Of a stretch of DNA of 64,000 nt, positions 19,830 through 28,490 are shown one piece after another. Every line of letters begins with the position of its first letter. Within the stretch, counting starts at the first letter, position 1. Both the position numbers and the translations under genes were made by a program. The notes under the pieces are model-generated. The model was not told where the DNA came from and ran no database searches. It saw only the letters and a list, made by a program, of their open reading frames with translations. Source of the stretch: an uncultured Acidobacteriaceae bacterium (lineage in GTDB: Bacteria > Acidobacteriota > Terriglobia > Terriglobales > Acidobacteriaceae); NCBI GenBank assembly GCA_937879855.1, contig CALFMO010000028.1:62001-126000 (forward strand), given 5' to 3'.

Positions 19830-20099
19830 ATGTTTCACTTGATCTGGTACCTTGTCATCGGACTAATTTCGGGGGTTATTGCGAAATCGGTGATGCATGT
19901 CCATATGACGATCTTTTGGACGATCGTCCTGGGCATTATCGGATCGATCCTTGGCGGGGCCATTACCCATATGTTTTCGCGCCCGAAAAACGAACGCTAT
20001 CATCCCGCCGGGCTCATCTTTTCCACCCTGGGTGCGATCCTGATTCTCTACATTTGCTACAAACTGAGGATTCACTTTCCCCAGGTCGACCCCTTCTAG
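19830..20099 (+). CDS. Small membrane protein, GlsB/YeaQ/YmgE (transglycosylase-associated) family
   Basis: 89 aa with three membrane segments (about 3-20, 28-48 and 60-77) and glycine-rich faces: WYLVIGLISGVIAKSV, then IVLGIIGSILGGAITHMF. These match the small YeaQ/GlsB-type inner membrane family, often stress-linked; its biochemical role is not established. ATG 19830 follows TGGAGGAA. It has its own sigma70-like promoter and is not coupled to hypAB. Confidence 0.8.
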   Translation: MFHLIWYLVIGLISGVIAKSVMHVHMTIFWTIVLGIIGSILGGAITHMFSRPKNERYHPAGLIFSTLGAILILYICYKLRIHFPQVDPF

Positions 20100-20178
20100 C
20101 TTCACGGATAACCACGCCCGGCTATGCGGTTGAGGCGGTCACGTCTGGAGACCGATAGCGCGATGGCAGTAGTGAACT

Positions 20179-20274
20179 GTAGCGCCGCCGTCTCGGCAGC
20201 CGTGGTGAGGGCGTCACGCCCGCACATGCGAGGGCAAGCTGCCCTCGCCACAGCCGGCAAGGTGCCGGCGCTAC
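20179..20274. repeat. GTAG...CTAC hairpin module with 9-bp terminal inverted repeats
   Basis: GTAGCGCCG (20179-20187) and CGGCGCTAC (20266-20274) are perfect inverted ends. Between them are hairpins GGGCGTcACGCCC and GAGGGCAagcTGCCCTC. The right end belongs to a 26-bp sequence repeated at 20966-20991. Confidence 0.8.
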
Positions 20275-20275
20275 G
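20250..20275 (+). repeat. 26-bp direct repeat, left copy
   Basis: ACAGCCGGCAAGGTGCCGGC then GCTACG. The copy at 20966-20991 is identical except for one A/G change. The pair flanks the recombinase-like gene. Confidence 0.85.
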
Positions 20276-20341
20276 CAAAGCTGGAGTTTGGCACGCGAGT
20301 TGCCGTTAATTCAGGCGAAGGGCATGTCACGGAGGCTTGTG

Positions 20342-20788
20342 ATGGCGCATTTTGAACGGATTCGGGATGTGATTTCGGGGCCGTTTAGTTCTGAGGTCAT
20401 GCGGCAGCGGACGGCGGCGGGCTGGCAATTGGTTTCGCTGGAGTGGCGGCGTGAGCTTCCTGAGTCAGAAGGACCGACAGAGGGTGCATTTAACGAGGAC
20501 ATCCCCTTCGGGCTACGCATCTCGGAGGACTGCCAGCGCTTGGAAGTCGACCCTATCGAGAACAGGGTGCTCATGTTGATGATGGAGTTGCTGGTGCAGG
20601 ACTTTCCTTATTCCAGCATCGTCAGCGACTTGAATGAAAAAGGCTTTCGGATGCGGAATGGCAAGCCTTGGACACGAGTGGCGCTGTTCAATATGACTCC
20701 ACGGCTGATTGAGGTGGGACCGCGACTGTTTTCGACCGAGGAATGGAAGCATGTGCGGCAGAGGTTTTCCGGGGTGAAAGCGGAATAG
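20342..20788 (+). CDS. Recombinase-domain-like small protein
   Basis: 148 aa. Residues about 50-130 (IPFGLRIS...LEVDPIENRVLMLMMELL...SSIVSDLNEKGFRMRNGKPWTR) resemble the 'recombinase' DNA-binding region of large serine recombinases, where LN.+G....GK.W forms a helix-turn-helix-like unit. No serine catalytic domain precedes it; the first 45 residues (AAGWQLVSLEWRRE) are of unknown fold. It is therefore probably DNA-binding but not a complete recombinase. The start ATG 20342 has GGAGG 6 nt upstream; ATG 20324 is an alternative. The gene is bracketed by 26-bp direct repeats, suggesting past movement or a role with those repeats. Confidence 0.6.
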   Translation: MAHFERIRDVISGPFSSEVMRQRTAAGWQLVSLEWRRELPESEGPTEGAFNEDIPFGLRISEDCQRLEVDPIENRVLMLMMELLVQDFPYSSIVSDLNEKGFRMRNGKPWTRVALFNMTPRLIEVGPRLFSTEEWKHVRQRFSGVKAE

Positions 20789-20965
20789 CGGTTCGTACGG
20801 CCGGAGAAGCCTTAAGTTTTTGGCAGCTTTCTCCTAGATTGCACTTCCGCGAAAGAATTGCGGACCCGTCCCGGCGGACCGTGTTCATTTCTGACCAGGA
20901 CTTTTCGAATCCGGACACTGCGCGGGCGGGACGTCCCTTCGACAGGCTCAGGGCAGGCTCCCGCG

Positions 20966-20991
20966 ACAGCCGGCAGGGTGCCGGCGCTACG
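20966..20991 (+). repeat. 26-bp direct repeat, right copy
   Basis: 25 of 26 positions match 20250-20275. It lies in a 419-bp gap (20789-21207) that also holds GGGACGTCCC and TTCGACAGGCTCAGGGCAGG, a word common in intergenic repeats. The rest of the gap holds only the promoter below. Confidence 0.85.
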
Positions 20992-21149
20992 TCCTCTAGG
21001 CCTTCCTTGATCTTTACCCTTCAACAAACTTCAATGGCTGTATTCCAGGCGTGGGAAGACAACGCACTGCTGTCAAGTAGCGAAACGATTTTCTACGGTC
21101 CATTCTGCATGTCGCAGGAATAAAAATGCGCAAAATGGGCGTCTGGCGA

Positions 21150-21158
21150 TGCTATGAT
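21150..21158 (+). promoter_or_regulatory. Extended -10 promoter of the MFS gene
   Basis: TGCTATGAT matches an extended -10 box (TGn TATGAT). It overlaps the perfect palindrome GATGGCGCCATC (21156-21167), which could bind a regulator such as the LacI protein encoded downstream. Confidence 0.4.
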
Positions 21159-21207
21159 GGCGCCATCGTAGGTTCCTACCGTCTTTGGAAGGGTGGATAC
21201 TGGACTC

Positions 21208-22515
21208 ATGGCGATCGCGGCTCCTAATACTTCTTCGACTACGGTCACGGCGCCGGGCACGGGGCAAAGCTACGGCGCTGCGCTGGCCACGGTGACCACA
21301 CTTTTCTTCATGTGGGGATTCCTCACCTGCTTGAACGACATTCTGGTGCCGCACCTGAAGTCGATTTTTGATCTTAGTTACGCTGGGATCATGCTGATCC
21401 AGTTTGCATTTTTTGGGGCTTACTTTCTTTTCTCCATTCCGTCGGCAAAACTCATTGATTGGATCGGGTACCAGCGCTCAATGGTGGCGGGGTTGTTGAC
21501 TATGGGGCTGGGGGCGTTTCTGTTTGTGCCGGCTGCCAGTGTTCCGTCATATCCATTGTTTTTGGGCGCACTGATTGTGTTGGCGGCGGGGATCACATGC
21601 CTGCAGGTGGCGGCGAATCCGTATGTGACTGTTCTGGGAAAACCGGAGACGGCGTCGAGCCGACTGAATTTGACGCAGGCTTTCAACTCGCTGGGCACGT
21701 TTCTGGCGCCGTTTTTTGGCGGCCTTCTGATTCTGAGCGCGGCGCCGAAGTCCATGACGGAAATCCGTGCGATGACGCCGGATGCGTTGCAGGCTTATCG
21801 TCTGCATGAAGCCGCGACCGTCAAGACACCTTATGTGGGTCTAGGGATTGCGCTGGTGCTGCTGGCAGTTGCGATCGGCAGTTTCAAGTTGCCGAAGATT
21901 GAACATGCGCAACATAAAGTCGGTGAGAAAGTGAACGACTCGATCTGGCGGCATCCGAATTTGATTTTCGGCGCGATTGCCATCTTCGTGTATGTGGGCG
22001 GCGAAGTTTCCATTGGGAGTTTTCTGGTGAACTACTTCGGTCAGCCGGAGATTGGCGGCCTGACGGAAAAAGTTGCGGCTAGCCTGGTGGCTTTCTATTG
22101 GGGCGGCGCGATGGTGGGCCGCTTCATCGGTTCCGCGCTATTGCAGAAGGTAAGTACTCGAGGCCTGCTCGGCATTTGCGCGGTGTGCGCGGCCGGGCTG
22201 GTCGCGATCTCGATGCTTACTACGGGGCACACTGCGATGTACAGCATCATCCTGGTGGGTTTCTTTAATTCCATCATGTTCCCGAGCATCTTCACGCTGG
22301 GAGTGGCCGAGCTAGGACCGCTTACCGGAGATGGTTCCGGAATCATGATCATGGCGATTGTGGGCGGAGCGATCATTCCGGTTGCGCAAGGTGCGATTGC
22401 CGATCGTATTGGCATTCATCACGCATTTTTCTTGCCGGTTCTGTGTTACCTGTACATTTTGTTCTTCGCTTTGATTGGATCGCGGCCGAACAGCCAGCGT
22501 TACGCCAAGGCGTAG
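21208..22515 (+). CDS. Sugar MFS transporter, FucP/GluP-like
   Basis: 435-aa inner membrane proton-sugar symporter of the FHS group (L-fucose, glucose, galactose). About 12 membrane segments; the first helix has TTLFFMWGFLTCLNDILVPHLK, a signature of this group, and GITCLQVAANPYVTVLG and SRLNLTQAFNSLGTF are further family blocks. The start ATG 21208 was preferred over GTG 21193; neither has a well-spaced ribosome site. It is followed 130 bp later by a LacI-type regulator and another MFS gene, so this is probably a small carbohydrate-uptake locus. Confidence 0.9.
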   Translation: MAIAAPNTSSTTVTAPGTGQSYGAALATVTTLFFMWGFLTCLNDILVPHLKSIFDLSYAGIMLIQFAFFGAYFLFSIPSAKLIDWIGYQRSMVAGLLTMGLGAFLFVPAASVPSYPLFLGALIVLAAGITCLQVAANPYVTVLGKPETASSRLNLTQAFNSLGTFLAPFFGGLLILSAAPKSMTEIRAMTPDALQAYRLHEAATVKTPYVGLGIALVLLAVAIGSFKLPKIEHAQHKVGEKVNDSIWRHPNLIFGAIAIFVYVGGEVSIGSFLVNYFGQPEIGGLTEKVAASLVAFYWGGAMVGRFIGSALLQKVSTRGLLGICAVCAAGLVAISMLTTGHTAMYSIILVGFFNSIMFPSIFTLGVAELGPLTGDGSGIMIMAIVGGAIIPVAQGAIADRIGIHHAFFLPVLCYLYILFFALIGSRPNSQRYAKA

Positions 22516-22645
22516 GGTATGCGTTAAAAGGGCGGGTGCGTTCAGATACCCGCGTGTGTGGAATCACTGACAAACTACCAGCGTTGAGTAGACTTATTCG
22601 TTCCGAGTTCGCAAGGTTATTGGTCGTAACTTCTTTAAACAGATC

Positions 22646-23692
22646 ATGGGTCAAATTAAGACACCGTCCCTGAAGCCCGCCGTAATTACACTGAAGGCCG
22701 TTGCCCAGCATATCGGACTGACTCCAGGGACGGTATCGGCGGTTTTGAACAATTCGCCATCGGCGCGTTCTATTCCGCAAGAAACCAAGAATCGAATCCA
22801 CGCGGCCGCCAAGGAACTCAACTACAAGCCGAATTTTTTTGCGCGCACGCTGCGCAACAAGCGCACTTACACCATCGGAGTGATCGCGGAAGAGATCGGC
22901 GACTCTTACAGTTCGCCAATCATCAGCGGCATTGAGCAGTATTTGCGACAGCGCGATTATTTCTTTCTGACGGTTGTGCACCGTCACGATCCCGTATTGC
23001 TGAACCGATATTCGCAAATGCTTTCGGAGCGCGGAGTCGAAGGCATCATCACTGTAGACACGACCGTGAACGAGGCGCCGGCCCTGCCTACGATTGCCAT
23101 TGCAGGTCATAGGAAGTTAAAGGGCGTCACCAACATTGTGCTCGACCACGAACGCGCGGCGGTTTTGGCTCTGAATCACTTGAAGGATCTGTCTCACGAG
23201 CGAGTCGCTTTCATGAAAGGGAATCCGGTGAGCTCGGATTCGGGGGATCGATGGGATGCGATCTGCAAGGTCGCCGCACAGTTTGGGATGAAGATCGACC
23301 CTGAACTGACGATACAGATCGATGCGGACGATCCCACGCCCATGTTGGGATATCCGTTTGTCAAGAAACTGCTGGCGAACGGTAAGCCATTTACCGCGCT
23401 ATTTGCCTACAACGACATGTCGGCCATTGGAGCGATTCGAGCGATCCAGGAGCAGGGATTGCGCGTTCCGCAAGATGTCTCGGTGATTGGGTTCGACGAC
23501 ATACCGGGAGCGGCGTTTTACACTCCGAGTTTGACGACGGTCCGCCAGCCGTTGAACCGGATGGGACATGTAGCGGCGCAAAGTCTGTTGGAACGAATTG
23601 AGGGCAAGAAGGACTATCCTTCCGAAATCGCGATCGAGCCTGAGCTGGTAGTGCGGGAATCCACGGGGAAAGCGCCGGAAGCGATCACGTAG
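22646..23692 (+). CDS. LacI family transcriptional regulator
   Basis: 348 aa. The N-terminal helix-turn-helix is at about 14-37 (ITLKAVAQHIGLTPGTVSAVLNNS), followed by the hinge helix (ELNYKPNFFARTLRNKRT) and a periplasmic-binding-protein-like sugar-sensing core ending in VIGFDDIPGAAFYTPSLTTVRQP. It likely represses sugar uptake or hydrolysis genes and is released by a sugar ligand; the two flanking MFS genes are the obvious targets. A hairpin GCGGGT/ACCCGC (22532-22553) lies upstream. Its TAG stop codon lies inside the GTAG boundary of the downstream repeat module. Confidence 0.93.
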   Translation: MGQIKTPSLKPAVITLKAVAQHIGLTPGTVSAVLNNSPSARSIPQETKNRIHAAAKELNYKPNFFARTLRNKRTYTIGVIAEEIGDSYSSPIISGIEQYLRQRDYFFLTVVHRHDPVLLNRYSQMLSERGVEGIITVDTTVNEAPALPTIAIAGHRKLKGVTNIVLDHERAAVLALNHLKDLSHERVAFMKGNPVSSDSGDRWDAICKVAAQFGMKIDPELTIQIDADDPTPMLGYPFVKKLLANGKPFTALFAYNDMSAIGAIRAIQEQGLRVPQDVSVIGFDDIPGAAFYTPSLTTVRQPLNRMGHVAAQSLLERIEGKKDYPSEIAIEPELVVRESTGKAPEAIT

Positions 23693-23755
23693 CGGCGGAC
23701 GCATTCGTCCGCCTCGCGAGGATTATCGCCCCCGGACGAATGCGTCCGGGCCTAC
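23689..23755. repeat. GTAG...CTAC module with twin hairpins
   Basis: GGCGGACGCATTCGTCCGCC (23694-23713) and CCCGGACGAATGCGTCCGGG (23731-23750) are perfect 8-bp-stem hairpins with mutually complementary loops CATT and AATG. The module starts GTAGCG and ends GGCCTAC and supplies the lacI stop codon. Confidence 0.85.
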
Positions 23756-23818
23756 TTCAGTCCGCACACTGAACACCGACCTTCCGATATATTAACCGCA
23801 TTGCCTGCCACCCCATTC

Positions 23819-25018
23819 ATGCACTCGTCTGACTCACCGAATGCCGCGCTCTCGGCCAAAGCACTCACAGTCGCTGCCTACGCGTCGTTCGTGCCGATTG
23901 GGATTGCGACGGTGCTGCTCGGGCCGACGCTGCCGACACTATCGGCGCGCTGGTCGCTGAACTATTCGCAGGCTGGGGCGCTATTCACGGTGCAGTATCT
24001 GGCGTCGACATTCGCCGTGGCACTCTCGGGAGTGCTGGTGTCGCGCTGGGGATTTCGATTCGCGATGAAGGCTGGACTGTTGCTGATGGGCGCGGGCGTG
24101 GGATTGCTGCTGGCGGGCCCGAAGGTCATGGGAATCTTGTGCATTGCGGCCTCGGGATTCGGCCAAGGGCTGACGGTTCCGGCGGCGAATTTGCTGGTGG
24201 CGGAGGTAAATCCTGGCAGGCGGAGCGCCGCGCTAAATGTGCTCAACTTCTGTTGGAGCGTCGGCTCGGTGGCTTGTCCTTTTCTGGTTGCGGCGGCCGC
24301 GAAAAAGCAACATATTCCGCTATTTCTCGCGCTGGTGGCTGGGTTCTCGCTTGCGATGGCGATTGGCATCGCCGCGATGCCTAAATCGATTGTGGAACCG
24401 TCGACAGCGAAGGTTGTGGGCGACAACATTGCTCATCCGACAATTCCATGGAAGGACGGCGCGATGCTCGTATTGGCAGCGCTGTTCTTTTTGTATGTCG
24501 GCGTGGAAAACGCCTTCGGCGGATGGGTCGCATCGTACGCGAAGAGTCTGGGGAATCTCGCCCCAGCGGTGGCGCTCATGAGTCCCGCGTTCTTTTATGC
24601 AGCACTTATGCTCGGAAGATGGTTGGCTCCCCTGCTCCTGCGAATGACCGACGAAATCCGATTGGTGCAGGTGGGGCTATTGATTGCTTGCGCGGGGATG
24701 GCGGGCCTGGTTTTGTCGCATGGGCTGCGCGGGGTGGCGGTGAGCGCCTCCCTCGCGGGGTTCGGCCTTTCTTACGTTTATCCGATCACGATATCAATGT
24801 TGTCGCAGGAATTCGGGCGGGCGTCGACGCGAATTGGGTCGGTGATGTTCACGATGTCGAATATCGGAGGCGGGGTCCTTCCCTGGGTGGTTGGCGCTTC
24901 CTCGAATCAATTCGGCAGCCTAAAAGCTGGACTGGCGGTGCCGCTGATCGGATGCGCCGCGATGTATGTTCTCTATCTGAGGAAGTGGAAGGCTGCGCCC
25001 GTTGAAATGGCGGTCTGA
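23819..25018 (+). CDS. MFS transporter
   Basis: 399 aa, about 12 membrane segments, inner membrane. It has a major-facilitator loop 2-3 motif (VSRWGFRFAMKAGLLLMGAG) and a second-half repeat (LGRWLAPLLLRMTDE). Its overall pattern resembles the FucP/YfkF-type sugar group, but the substrate cannot be assigned. ATG 23819 is used; a TTG at 23801 would add six residues and neither has a clear ribosome site. It lies downstream of the LacI gene and a repeat module. Confidence 0.85.
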   Translation: MHSSDSPNAALSAKALTVAAYASFVPIGIATVLLGPTLPTLSARWSLNYSQAGALFTVQYLASTFAVALSGVLVSRWGFRFAMKAGLLLMGAGVGLLLAGPKVMGILCIAASGFGQGLTVPAANLLVAEVNPGRRSAALNVLNFCWSVGSVACPFLVAAAAKKQHIPLFLALVAGFSLAMAIGIAAMPKSIVEPSTAKVVGDNIAHPTIPWKDGAMLVLAALFFLYVGVENAFGGWVASYAKSLGNLAPAVALMSPAFFYAALMLGRWLAPLLLRMTDEIRLVQVGLLIACAGMAGLVLSHGLRGVAVSASLAGFGLSYVYPITISMLSQEFGRASTRIGSVMFTMSNIGGGVLPWVVGASSNQFGSLKAGLAVPLIGCAAMYVLYLRKWKAAPVEMAV

Positions 25019-25070
25019 GAGGCTGCGGAAAAGCTGATCGGCGGCATCCAAGTTAATAATCTGCACATTA

Positions 25071-25099
25071 TTCACGATTTCTTTCCCACACCGTACAAT
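25071..25099 (+). promoter_or_regulatory. Sigma70-like promoter of the phosphorylase gene
   Basis: TTCACG (25071-25076) and TACAAT (25094-25099) with 17-nt spacing, about 120 nt before the preferred start codon. Confidence 0.5.
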
Positions 25100-25218
25100 A
25101 GAGAAACCCCTGCTGATTACGGCTTTCCACTCGGGGCAGCAGATTGCATTCATCCTACGGAGGCAGACGAAATAGTTTGGACGGATACGGAGAGGTAGCG
25201 GAGGAGAGGGAGCAAGAC

Positions 25219-27867
25219 GTGCGTTTAAGCGAGGTCAGGAGCGTACTGACATTAGAAGAAATCGGAAATCTCGCCGCGGATGGCGGCCAACCGGCGGAAA
25301 CGCTGATGAACGTGGTTGCCCTGATCGCGAAGAGGTTCAGGACCGACGTGTGTTCGGCCTACTTGCTGGAGCCGGATCGCGCCAACCTGGTGCTGGCGGC
25401 GACAGTGGGACTGCGCAAAGAATGCATCGGCAATCTGCGCATGGAAGTGCATGAAGGGTTGACTGGGCTGGTGGCGGAACTGGTGCGTCCGGTGGCTGTG
25501 GAACAGGTGAAACAGCATCCGCGGTTTAAATATTTCCGGGATGCGGGCGAGGACGCGTATCAGTCTTTTCTCGGGGTTCCCCTGATCGATCGTGGAGTTC
25601 TGCAGGGTGTTCTGGTGGTGCAGACAATCGAAGCTCGTGTGTTTGACGAGCACGAGATTCAGATGCTGACCGAGGCTGCTACCCAGGTCGCTCCGATTGT
25701 CAGCGAAGCCCGCACTCTCGATCGTTTCATCGCGCCACTGCAGGAGCGGCTGTGGGCGCTGGCGCGCAACTTATGGTGGAGTTGGGACCACAATTCGTCG
25801 AGCTTGTTTCTCGATCTCGATCCAGCTCGCTGGAGTGAACTCAATCACAATCCCGTAGCTCTGCTGAACGAAATACCGTTGGCCAAACTGGAAACGCGGG
25901 CCGCAGAGCTGATGCTGCATAGCCGCGTGAACTATGCATACCGCCGGATGCTGGAGTATCTCGAAGCTGACCGGACCTGGGGTGCGCAGCGGGCCGGAGT
26001 ATTGCGGCCGCACCCGGTGGCTTATTTTTCGGCGGAGTTCGGTTTACACGAGTCATTGCCGATTTATTCGGGCGGGCTAGGAGTCTTGGCTGGAGATCAC
26101 ATCAAGAGCGCGTCGGACCTGGATATTCCCCTGGTGGGGATTGGCTTGTTTTACGGCCAGGGATATTTCCGGCAGCAGCTTGACCTTGGTGGATGGCAAA
26201 GGGAAGAGTATCTCAAGACTGACGTCAATCAATTGCCGATGGAAGTCGCGATCGGGAAGGATGGCCGCCCGGTTGTGGTGGAAATCGAAACGCGCAGCGG
26301 CCGGATTCGGGCAAAGGTCTGGCGGGCGAAAGTAGGACGCCGCGACTTGTTGTTACTGGATTCCGACGCCGAAGGCAACGCTCCCGAGGACCGGCAGCTG
26401 ACGTCTCGTTTGTATGGCGGGGATCTGCGCATCCGCATTCGGCAGGAATTGTTGCTGGGCGTAGGCGGATTGCGAGCCTTGAAAGCGCTGGGGATTTCTC
26501 CGGGCGTGCTTCACTTGAATGAAGGACACAGTGGATTCGCCGTGCTGGAAGCCGTTCGAATGAGAATGGAGGAGGAAGGGATCTCGTTTGAGGCGGCAGT
26601 TCCGCGAGTCTCCCGCGAAGTGGTGTTCACCACCCACACGCCGGTTCCTGCGGGACACGATCGATTCGATGCGGGGCTGGTTGAGGAGCATATTGGGCCG
26701 CTTCGCGAAGCATTGGGGCTCTCGCAGGAGAGTCTGCTCGGTCTTGGCCGCGAGCATCCGAACAATTCGGACGAATTGTTTTGCATGACGGTGCTGGCGC
26801 TGCGACTTTCGCGGCGCGCCAATGCGGTTTCGGCGCTGCACGCCGAGGTGTCGCGCGCCATGTGGACGGGATTATTCCGTAACAAGCTGGAGGACGACGT
26901 TCCCATCGGACACATCACCAACGGAGTCCACGTTCCGTCGTGGCTGGCCCCTCAGATGTTCCGCCTCTATGACCGCCATCTGGGTACGGACTGGCACCAG
27001 CGCGGCAGCGAGGCCAAGATCTGGCTAGGGATTGAGAACGTGGACGATGGCGAATTGTGGGAGACACACCTCAACCTGAAGTCGCAGTTGATCGAGTTCG
27101 TGCGCAGGCGAGCGGTTGACCAGGCGGCGCGTCGCGGAGAATCGCGCGAAGTCCTGCAGCGCCTGGAACGCGTGCTGAGCCCGGACGCTCTTACCATCGG
27201 GTTTGCCCGCCGTTTTGCCACATACAAAAGGGCAAACTTGATTCTGACCGATATCGAGAAGTTAGCCTCGATGGTCAACGATCCGAACCGGCCGGTGCAA
27301 TTTGTGTTTGCCGGCAAGGCGCATCCGCTGGACGAACCTGGCAAGCGGGTGCTGCAGCAGATCGCCGAATTGATGCGCGACCCCCAGTTTCGCGACAAGT
27401 TTGTGTTTGTGGAAGACTACGACATCAACGTGGGACGCCACTTCGTGCAAGGTGTTGACGTCTGGCTCAATAATCCGCGTCGGCCGCTGGAAGCCTCGGG
27501 TACCAGCGGGCAGAAGGTGGTGCTCAACGGAGGCCTGAATCTTTCCATTCTCGACGGCTGGTGGGCCGAGGCTTTCGATGGCATGAATGGTTTCGCGATC
27601 GGAACTGGAAGAACGCATTCCAATATGAACGTTCACGATTCTCGCGACGGAGAAGACCTGATGCGAACCCTGCGCGACCAGGTGATTCCACTCTATTACC
27701 AGCGGGATCGCGATGGACTTCCGCGAGGCTGGATCAAGCGCATGAAGCGGACCATCCGCACATTGGGCTGGCGCTTCAACGCCGATCGCATGGTCATGGA
27801 CTATACGCTCAAGTGCTACGTGCCTGCGGCCGGCGGCACTTCCAGCGAGACGCGGGCGAGCTGGTAA
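25219..27867 (+). CDS. glgP: GAF domain-alpha-glucan phosphorylase fusion
   Basis: Phosphorolysis of alpha-1,4-glucan (glycogen, maltodextrin) to glucose-1-phosphate, cytoplasmic. About residues 10-165 form a GAF domain (LMNVVALIAKRF...SFLGVPLIDRGVLQGVLVVQ), like GAF domains that bind small molecules. After a short linker comes the compact GT35 phosphorylase of the Thermotoga/archaeal type (PVAYFSAEFGLHESLPIYSG, FTTHTPVPAGHDRF, GFARRFATYKR). EASGTSGQKVVLNGGLNLS carries the PLP lysine (Lys766), followed by LDGWWAE. The start GTG 25219 has GGAGGAGAGGG at 7-8 nt; in-frame TTG codons at 25144 and 25177 are alternatives. An N-terminal GAF on this enzyme is unusual and suggests allosteric control. 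Confidence 0.9.
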   Translation: MRLSEVRSVLTLEEIGNLAADGGQPAETLMNVVALIAKRFRTDVCSAYLLEPDRANLVLAATVGLRKECIGNLRMEVHEGLTGLVAELVRPVAVEQVKQHPRFKYFRDAGEDAYQSFLGVPLIDRGVLQGVLVVQTIEARVFDEHEIQMLTEAATQVAPIVSEARTLDRFIAPLQERLWALARNLWWSWDHNSSSLFLDLDPARWSELNHNPVALLNEIPLAKLETRAAELMLHSRVNYAYRRMLEYLEADRTWGAQRAGVLRPHPVAYFSAEFGLHESLPIYSGGLGVLAGDHIKSASDLDIPLVGIGLFYGQGYFRQQLDLGGWQREEYLKTDVNQLPMEVAIGKDGRPVVVEIETRSGRIRAKVWRAKVGRRDLLLLDSDAEGNAPEDRQLTSRLYGGDLRIRIRQELLLGVGGLRALKALGISPGVLHLNEGHSGFAVLEAVRMRMEEEGISFEAAVPRVSREVVFTTHTPVPAGHDRFDAGLVEEHIGPLREALGLSQESLLGLGREHPNNSDELFCMTVLALRLSRRANAVSALHAEVSRAMWTGLFRNKLEDDVPIGHITNGVHVPSWLAPQMFRLYDRHLGTDWHQRGSEAKIWLGIENVDDGELWETHLNLKSQLIEFVRRRAVDQAARRGESREVLQRLERVLSPDALTIGFARRFATYKRANLILTDIEKLASMVNDPNRPVQFVFAGKAHPLDEPGKRVLQQIAELMRDPQFRDKFVFVEDYDINVGRHFVQGVDVWLNNPRRPLEASGTSGQKVVLNGGLNLSILDGWWAEAFDGMNGFAIGTGRTHSNMNVHDSRDGEDLMRTLRDQVIPLYYQRDRDGLPRGWIKRMKRTIRTLGWRFNADRMVMDYTLKCYVPAAGGTSSETRASW

Positions 27868-27952
27868 GCGCGCTGTTACGGTTTTGCGAATTTCGAACGG
27901 TGCCGGATTGTGCGATGCTGGTTTCGCAGAGTACAACTGGGTAGCCGGCACC

Positions 27953-28441
27953 ATGTCCAATCTGGTTTACCTTTCGCTCGGATCCAACGTAGGAGACCGC
28001 GAAGCCCATCTTCACGATGCCATCGCACGGCTGCGGAAGGTGGGCCAAATTGTGTCGGTATCTTCTTTCTACGAAACGGAACCGGTCGAGGTTACCAACC
28101 AGGGATGGTTTTTGAATTGCGCGGCGACCCTGGAAACCGAAAAAACAGCCAAGCAATTGATGGCGGCAATCCTCCGGATCGAGCATGAGATGGGGCGGGA
28201 ACGCTTGCAGAGGAAAGGCCCCCGCATCATCGACGTCGACATCGTTCTTTTCGCCGATAAAATTATCGACTCGATTGAGGTGACTGTTCCTCATCCCGCC
28301 ATGCAAGATCGGCGGTTTGTGCTTAAGCCTCTGGCGGAAATCGCGCCGGAAGCGCGGCACCCGATTTCCAGGAAGACAGTTCGCGAAATGCTCGAGGCGC
28401 TGCCGGCGGGGCAGGCCGTGCGGAAACAGCAACCCAAATAG
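27953..28441 (+). CDS. folK: 2-amino-4-hydroxy-6-hydroxymethyldihydropteridine pyrophosphokinase
   Basis: 162-aa folate-pathway kinase that transfers pyrophosphate from ATP to the hydroxymethylpterin before sulfonamide-sensitive FolP. Key blocks: YLSLGSNVGDR at the N-terminus, FYETEPVEV, GWFLNCAA, GPRIIDVDIVLF (catalytic Asp pair binding Mg2+) and VPHPAMQDRRFVLKPLAEIAP. ATG 27953 gives the usual start just before YLSLGSN; the longer frame upstream is not supported. No other folate gene is adjacent. Confidence 0.96.
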   Translation: MSNLVYLSLGSNVGDREAHLHDAIARLRKVGQIVSVSSFYETEPVEVTNQGWFLNCAATLETEKTAKQLMAAILRIEHEMGRERLQRKGPRIIDVDIVLFADKIIDSIEVTVPHPAMQDRRFVLKPLAEIAPEARHPISRKTVREMLEALPAGQAVRKQQPK

Positions 28442-28490
28442 CCGCGGATTATCGAGAAAGACCGAGTTCGCTAAGTCTGTGGCTGACACT

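Noticed and set aside
22532..22553. Terminator after the FucP-like gene
   Set aside because: Hairpin GCGGGT/ACCCGC is present but there is no T run, so it was not called a terminator.
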